From NCBI GenBank assembly GCA_037039685.1, contig JAWNGF010000001.1:2356001-2420000 (forward strand): a stretch of 64,000 bases of DNA, read 5' to 3'. The position numbers and the translations under genes are program-made. How positions within the stretch are numbered: position 1 is the stretch's first letter; each line of letters starts with the position of its first letter. Source of the stretch: Ceratobasidium sp. AG-K. Taxonomy: Eukaryota > Basidiomycota > Agaricomycetes > Cantharellales > Ceratobasidiaceae. The notes below the pieces were generated by a model, which saw only the letters and a program-made list of their open reading frames with translations, was not told the origin of the DNA and did no database searches. Below, piece by piece: positions 59,968 through 64,000 of this stretch.

Positions 59968-61356
59968 TCATTTCGCTGCTTGAGACGGGTTCTTCTCGAA
60001 CGTCGGGATGGTCCTCGCGTTCTCCGGCATTGGTCCTTCAAATTCTTTCTTTCGTCGGTCCTTCTGTTGCAAGAGAAAATCTAGTTTATACACACGGTTT
60101 GTGAACGTGGCACTCACAATGGCAAGTTGTGGGAGGCCTCGCTCCAGACCTTCTAGCATCATACAAGCCTTGCACAAGTCGTTGCTCGAAATATACCCAC
60201 ATCGAAGACAAGTTTCTAAACGTTCCGTCAGAATCATTCTGAGACAAACTAATGTACAGACTCACGCTGCGCCTTGGCATTAATCTTGACCTCCTCTTTG
60301 AGCGCAAACGCCTCGCCCGAATGAATAATGTCGATGATTGCACTCGGTCGCGCAGCCTCAAGGTCCTTCAAGAACGCACGTGCATGGCCCCGATAGGCGT
60401 CTGGGGAGTAAATGCATTCGGTCGAAAAGTAGTCGAGTTTTTTGAAGTGAGCATAGAGGACAATCTCCTTTTCATAAGCGTATTTGAACGGCTTGGAGCG
60501 TTTGATCGTGTCTTCGCCTTGGGTACATATCAGAGTACAACGGCCTAGTCGGGCAATATCGCCACGCATGACTGTAGCAGGGTTTAGATTGTGGACAGGC
60601 GGATGGGAACCCTACGCTTACTATTCATGAGAACTGTTTCCGCGATATCGTCTGCGTTATGCCCTGTGACAATGTGGTCTACTCCTAGTTGGGCTGCACC
60701 CCGGTCAAGTGCCTGACGGCGAAAGACGCCGCAGAATGTGCCTGTAAAGGGGTGGGAGCTCAGCGACGACAATAGGATAGGGGGAGAATGCGTACAATTG
60801 TTCTTTCGCCCAACCTGCTCGACGATTCGATCCATAGTCCATCCATACAACTCGTCATAGCTTAGAATCTTGAGCGGAAGATCGTACTGCTGTTGGTTTC
60901 GCTTGACAGTCTGTGAAAATAGTAAACACTGATATCGGCAAGTAGCAGCTTGCTGACCTCGAGCGAGTCATCTCGGTACCCTGTAATCCCTTCGTCGATG
61001 GATAAGAGGAACAGCTCAAGTCCGTAATTGTAACGATCGTTCAAAACCTTCATGCAGTGGGCTAGCACCGTCGAGTCTGACATACATAAGTACCCGAAGG
61101 TCCAGCAGCGCTCTGCGAGCTTACCCTTGCCTCCTGATGCACCAATTGCTACCCGATCTCCGGGCTTAAACAGTCGTGCATCGACGATGGTGTTGTGGAT
61201 CTTGACCAGATGAGTTTTCGACTGTATTTTTATACTAGAATCGCACCTCGGTCTCAAAAACTTTGAAGAAACACTCCTTGCAGATTTGCTGCCCGGTTTT
61301 TGGCCGCCTGAGGATCGCTCGAGCATCGTGGCACAGTTCGCAAGGTCGTGGAGGCA
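59968..61356 (-). CDS. NCS6: Cytoplasmic tRNA 2-thiolation protein CTU1 (NCS6)
   Basis: With NCS2, NCS6 makes the 2-thio group of mcm5s2U at wobble position 34 of Lys, Glu and Gln tRNAs, using sulfur carried by URM1. Six or seven exons give about 355 residues. It starts [20 protein letters not shown], continuing [11 protein letters not shown]; the CxxC pairs form the N-terminal zinc site. [20 protein letters not shown] leads into the PP-loop [12 protein letters not shown], with the intron splitting SGGKDS. Next come [39 protein letters not shown] with [18 protein letters not shown], and [20 protein letters not shown]. The C-terminal zinc site has [16 protein letters not shown]. All catalytic motifs are intact. 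Confidence 0.95.
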
Positions 61357-61581
61357 TCCTGGATCTTCAGGAAACTGATCGAAGGTGGTTGGGGTCAAAA
61401 TGATGACCAATAGATAAGCTGGATGGAAAATGATGACTTGTTGCAAGGGCATGGGCACTTGCAGTATTGCTAGGTCGAGTTTAGAAAACACGCGCAGGGG
61501 AGAACGCTACAATGCGTATCAAGAATTTAGATTAAGCAAAAATAACTGGATTCGACAGATTCATAAGTAACATGCAGTGGT

Positions 61582-62162
61582 CTAATCTTCTATCGTAGTC
61601 CAGTCTATGTGGTGGAAAGCAGTAATAAATACGATAGCGGTCTTAGAAGCGATCGCGAGACCACCTAGAATCAAGCAGAGAGGATCAGCGACTCTTCCAT
61701 GCGAGACGAACTGATGGAATCGAAGAGACGCGAATCGGGCGCAATGTTTGATTCCAAATGAGGAAAACAAGCGTGTTAGCGTCTCCGAGTTCACGATGGA
61801 TAGCGGCAAGAGTAAGATGAAAAGGCGACATACACTTTGTCAAACTTCTGGTTGACGGCCATGAGCTTGGTCCTCATGTTCTGCTCGACCGAGAGCCAAG
61901 GGGTGGGGTTGTTGCGGCGGTCCCAGACGACTGGAGGGGTGTAAGAGTATGTTAAATAGCAGTGTAAAAGCACTTACCATCAGGGCTACGGGCGAGGCGA
62001 GTCATATACCAGCCAGCACCACCGACAGCAACGCCAACGACGGCATAGATAGGGATCGCCTTGGCAAAAATCAGCCGACGCCTCACTTGTCCGCTACAGC
62101 TCACTCACCTCGACGGCGTACCAGGTTTGGAAGAGAGTCTTGCGAGCAGCGCCAGCAACCAT
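61582..62162 (-). CDS. NDUFA4/B12D-like mitochondrial respiratory subunit
   Basis: Starts MVAGAARKTLFQTWYAVE, then after an intron AIPIYAVVGVAVGGAGWYMT leading to RLARSPD, then VVWDRRNNPTPWLSVEQNMR and KLMAVNQKFDK. One membrane helix, the GGAGWYxTRLARxP block and VVWDRxNNPxPW are typical of the B12D/NDUFA4 family, small inner-membrane proteins linked to complex I or cytochrome oxidase. After KFDK a GTGTATG donor follows. The last exon is uncertain: a candidate frame runs to a stop at 61582, but its tail does not look like a typical family C-terminus, so the true end could be a little upstream of this. Confidence 0.75.
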
Positions 62163-62723
62163 TGTGAAAAGACTGAGTGGTGGTGGGAATTGGGGATGAG
62201 TTTCGTGGGGTAGTTTCAGGTCTTTTATATTGCAATATTTGACAGGTTGAAAAATCGGGTGAGTTCGGTAGTCAGAAGCCGATATCGCGATTTTGTGGGG
62301 AGCCGGAGAAACTCATCCTCGGACCAATTGAAACTTCAACTCGCCCGTGAGAGATACCGTCACCGCTACAGTCGACATGCGATCTGCCGTTCAACAGGCG
62401 TGAGCAACACTACAAATAACTTTTAGTTTTATCTTATCTTATCTGATGTGTCTATGGCTGTGTTCCCTGGGCGCTTACATTAGCGTCCCACTCCCCACTA
62501 AATACGGCTTCGCCGTAATGTCCCGTCGCACACAGCTTTCTGCACGTTTTTGCTTTCCATATCAAGCCCCCCCTGTGCGCCCTAGACGCGCCCAAGAACG
62601 CAAGCTCCGATCGGAACGTCATTACCTGTGCCCGGCCTGAGCTCTCCGTTAACTCTTGAACTAGACTTAAACTCTTGCTAGTCCACTCCGCCTTGCCGGT
62701 GTATCCGCAACCCACTTGGTGCA
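62163..62723. promoter_or_regulatory. Divergent intergenic region
   Basis: 561 bases between the outward-facing NDUFA4-like and membrane-protein genes. Includes TTATCTTATCTTATCTGAT near 62431-62449, a short ATCTT-type repeat with GATA-like cores on the minus strand. No gene is supported. Confidence 0.4.
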
Positions 62724-64000
62724 ATGGACCCAGGCAGATCAACACCGATGCTTCATGTCATAGGTGATGCAGGATCTTCCCTTTCTTTGGATCAGCCCCA
62801 GGTAGGTTTGCTCGTCGGGCTCACCGGCTCAACTCGCTTCATTGTTACTCTTTCCAGGACACACAGATCCCGGGGGATCGAGAGCTGGCTCCGCCTTATG
62901 GATACGTAAGCCGCAGGCCTCCTCCTATCTTTGTCGAGAAGGATGGCAAGCGTACGTCTTATGAAGCAGTCGATTCAGCCGACCTGCACACCAGCAAAAG
63001 CTGGAATGACCCCTACGACTCCCGTCATGACGACGATGATACTCTTCCTTTGGTCAATATGAGACGTCGATCAGCAGGTGACAAATCGAAGCGTTTCTCT
63101 ACCGCCCTCCCGAGTACACCCTTGCCCCGAAGCCCTGTAGCTCCCGGATTGGCCGGCGGGAGCGGTTTACTATCGCGCTTCGAGCCTGCGCCCGTAATGC
63201 CCTTGGTTATACACACCGTGCTTTGGTACGTAATTCCCCTCAGCAATAATTACGAATGCTAATACTTGACTAGCATGCTTGCATTCCCTATTGTAATGTA
63301 CTTGACACCCGCACTAGCCAATGGTCGCTCCATGTTCTGGACACGGGTGATTGTCGGTGGTATCTGTGGTCTCACAGGACTCAGTCTAGGTGTGAGCTTG
63401 TTAGACCTCTCAAGGCGAGGTATCGAGGCCTCCTGTAAGTACATCTTATATTTGTTGCGCTGAAATCTAACCGGACAGTGTGGGCAACGATTATTCACGA
63501 ATCAATGGAAGGAGAGATGGGAGGCGTAACCCTGAATGAGCTTGATTACCACACGGCTAATCCAGATAGTCCTTGGGGTGCCATTTTGCTGCTCTACCGA
63601 CGCTGGTTCAAGCACCGAGGAACTGGTCGCTCTCGGCGCCGAAACTACGAGTAAGTCCGCATGGACGTTCCTTTGCACTCTTGACCGACTATGCCCTAGT
63701 TCTGCGCCATGGACACTGTATATCGTCTTGTTCTTGTTCACGGTGGCGGTCTCGGCCTGTCTGGTTTTCGTATTTGGTCGCGTCGTCAATATATACACCG
63801 TCCAAGAGGTAAGATGGGGACTTCTGTTCGCGATAAGCGTAACTGACTATCCCATTCAGACCCAAACGACCGTCTATCGGGAGTTGCCAGTTATTGGTGA
63901 CTTGTCTCCTGAAGATATTGAGCGAGCAAAGGTGCTTGAAGCCACATTTGGGGTTAGTTTCGCCAGTGATCTTTTAGATTAAGCTCAACACCATCCCAAT
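62724..64000 (+). CDS. Multi-pass membrane protein, 3' end uncertain or off the window
   Basis: Six exons join in phase. MDPGRSTPMLHVIGDAGSSL is followed after one intron by a Pro/Ser/Arg-rich cytosolic stretch (APPYGYVSRRPPPIFVEKDG, STPLPRSPVAPGLAG). Membrane segments follow: VLCMLAFPIVMYLTPALA, WTRVIVGGICGLTGLSLGVS and WTLYIVLFLFTVAVSACLVF, leading to VFGRVVNIYTVQE. Between helices 2 and 3 lies a conserved-looking loop (LWATIIHESMEGEMGGVTLN, ELDYHTANPDSPWGAILLLY). After TQTTVYRELPVIGDLSPEDI the frame either stops at 63982 or is spliced at GTTAGT (about 63952) into an exon beyond the window. I recognise no family. Confidence 0.6.

Overview
The window is 64 kb of eukaryotic, fungal nuclear DNA. 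Almost every gene is cut by many short introns (about 45-75 bases, GT...AG, with CTAAC/CTGAC-like branch points shortly before the acceptor). Genes are densely packed on both strands, and the proteins match fungal families best. Protein style (long Q/P-rich tails, a basidiomycete-type ERG27, UXS, a DUF2306 protein) suggests an agaricomycete basidiomycete, possibly a Rhizoctonia/Ceratobasidium-like fungus. The genus is inference. I found no CRISPR array, no biosynthetic cluster, no rRNA gene and no convincing intact tRNA gene.

Layout. 0-5.8 kb: the 5' part of a mitochondrial PPR protein (-), a 637-bp TA-flanked inverted-repeat element carrying a tRNA-like Pol III promoter relic, and a small SBDS-fold stress protein (RTC3-like, -) with two CRE sites and a TATA box. 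5.8-14 kb: mismatch-repair gene MLH3 (-) with an in-frame TAG at codon 60, divergent from RRS1 (+); then TIP41 (-) and a WDR89-like WD40 protein (-). 14-23 kb: a small orphan membrane protein, a nicotinamidase with a predicted signal peptide, and the 14-exon SSD1 homologue. 23-30 kb: UTP7, an arrestin-related adaptor with a PY motif, and NAD-isocitrate dehydrogenase (-). 30-32.4 kb is gene-poor. 32.4-44.6 kb: a Zn2Cys6 transcription factor, VPS24, CTNNBL1, UTP15 (-), TCTP, a Q-rich orphan (-) and SEC22. 44.6-47.2 kb is a second gene-poor stretch. 47.2-64 kb: a DUF2306 membrane protein, ENP1/bystin (-), NOP9, STI1, UDP-glucuronate decarboxylase, ERG27, CTU1/NCS6 (-), an NDUFA4/B12D-like subunit (-) and the start of a membrane protein running off the right edge.

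How the genes relate. Most are conserved housekeeping genes. Nucleolar/ribosome-assembly genes are frequent: RRS1, UTP7, UTP15, ENP1 and NOP9, plus an SBDS-fold protein. Growth and translation control also recur (TIP41 in TOR signalling, SSD1, TCTP, CTU1). Several genes share short divergent promoters (MLH3/RRS1, UTP15/TCTP, ENP1/NOP9) and several convergent pairs end within 50-130 bases of each other.

The observations most worth a second look are the MLH3 nonsense codon, the fully conserved catalytic aspartates in SSD1, the composite inverted-repeat/tRNA-like element, a 19-C polypyrimidine tract in an ENP1 intron, and the secreted-looking nicotinamidase. Exon boundaries were read by eye from splice motifs and reading-frame continuity. 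They are reliable where a conserved protein guides them and approximate elsewhere.
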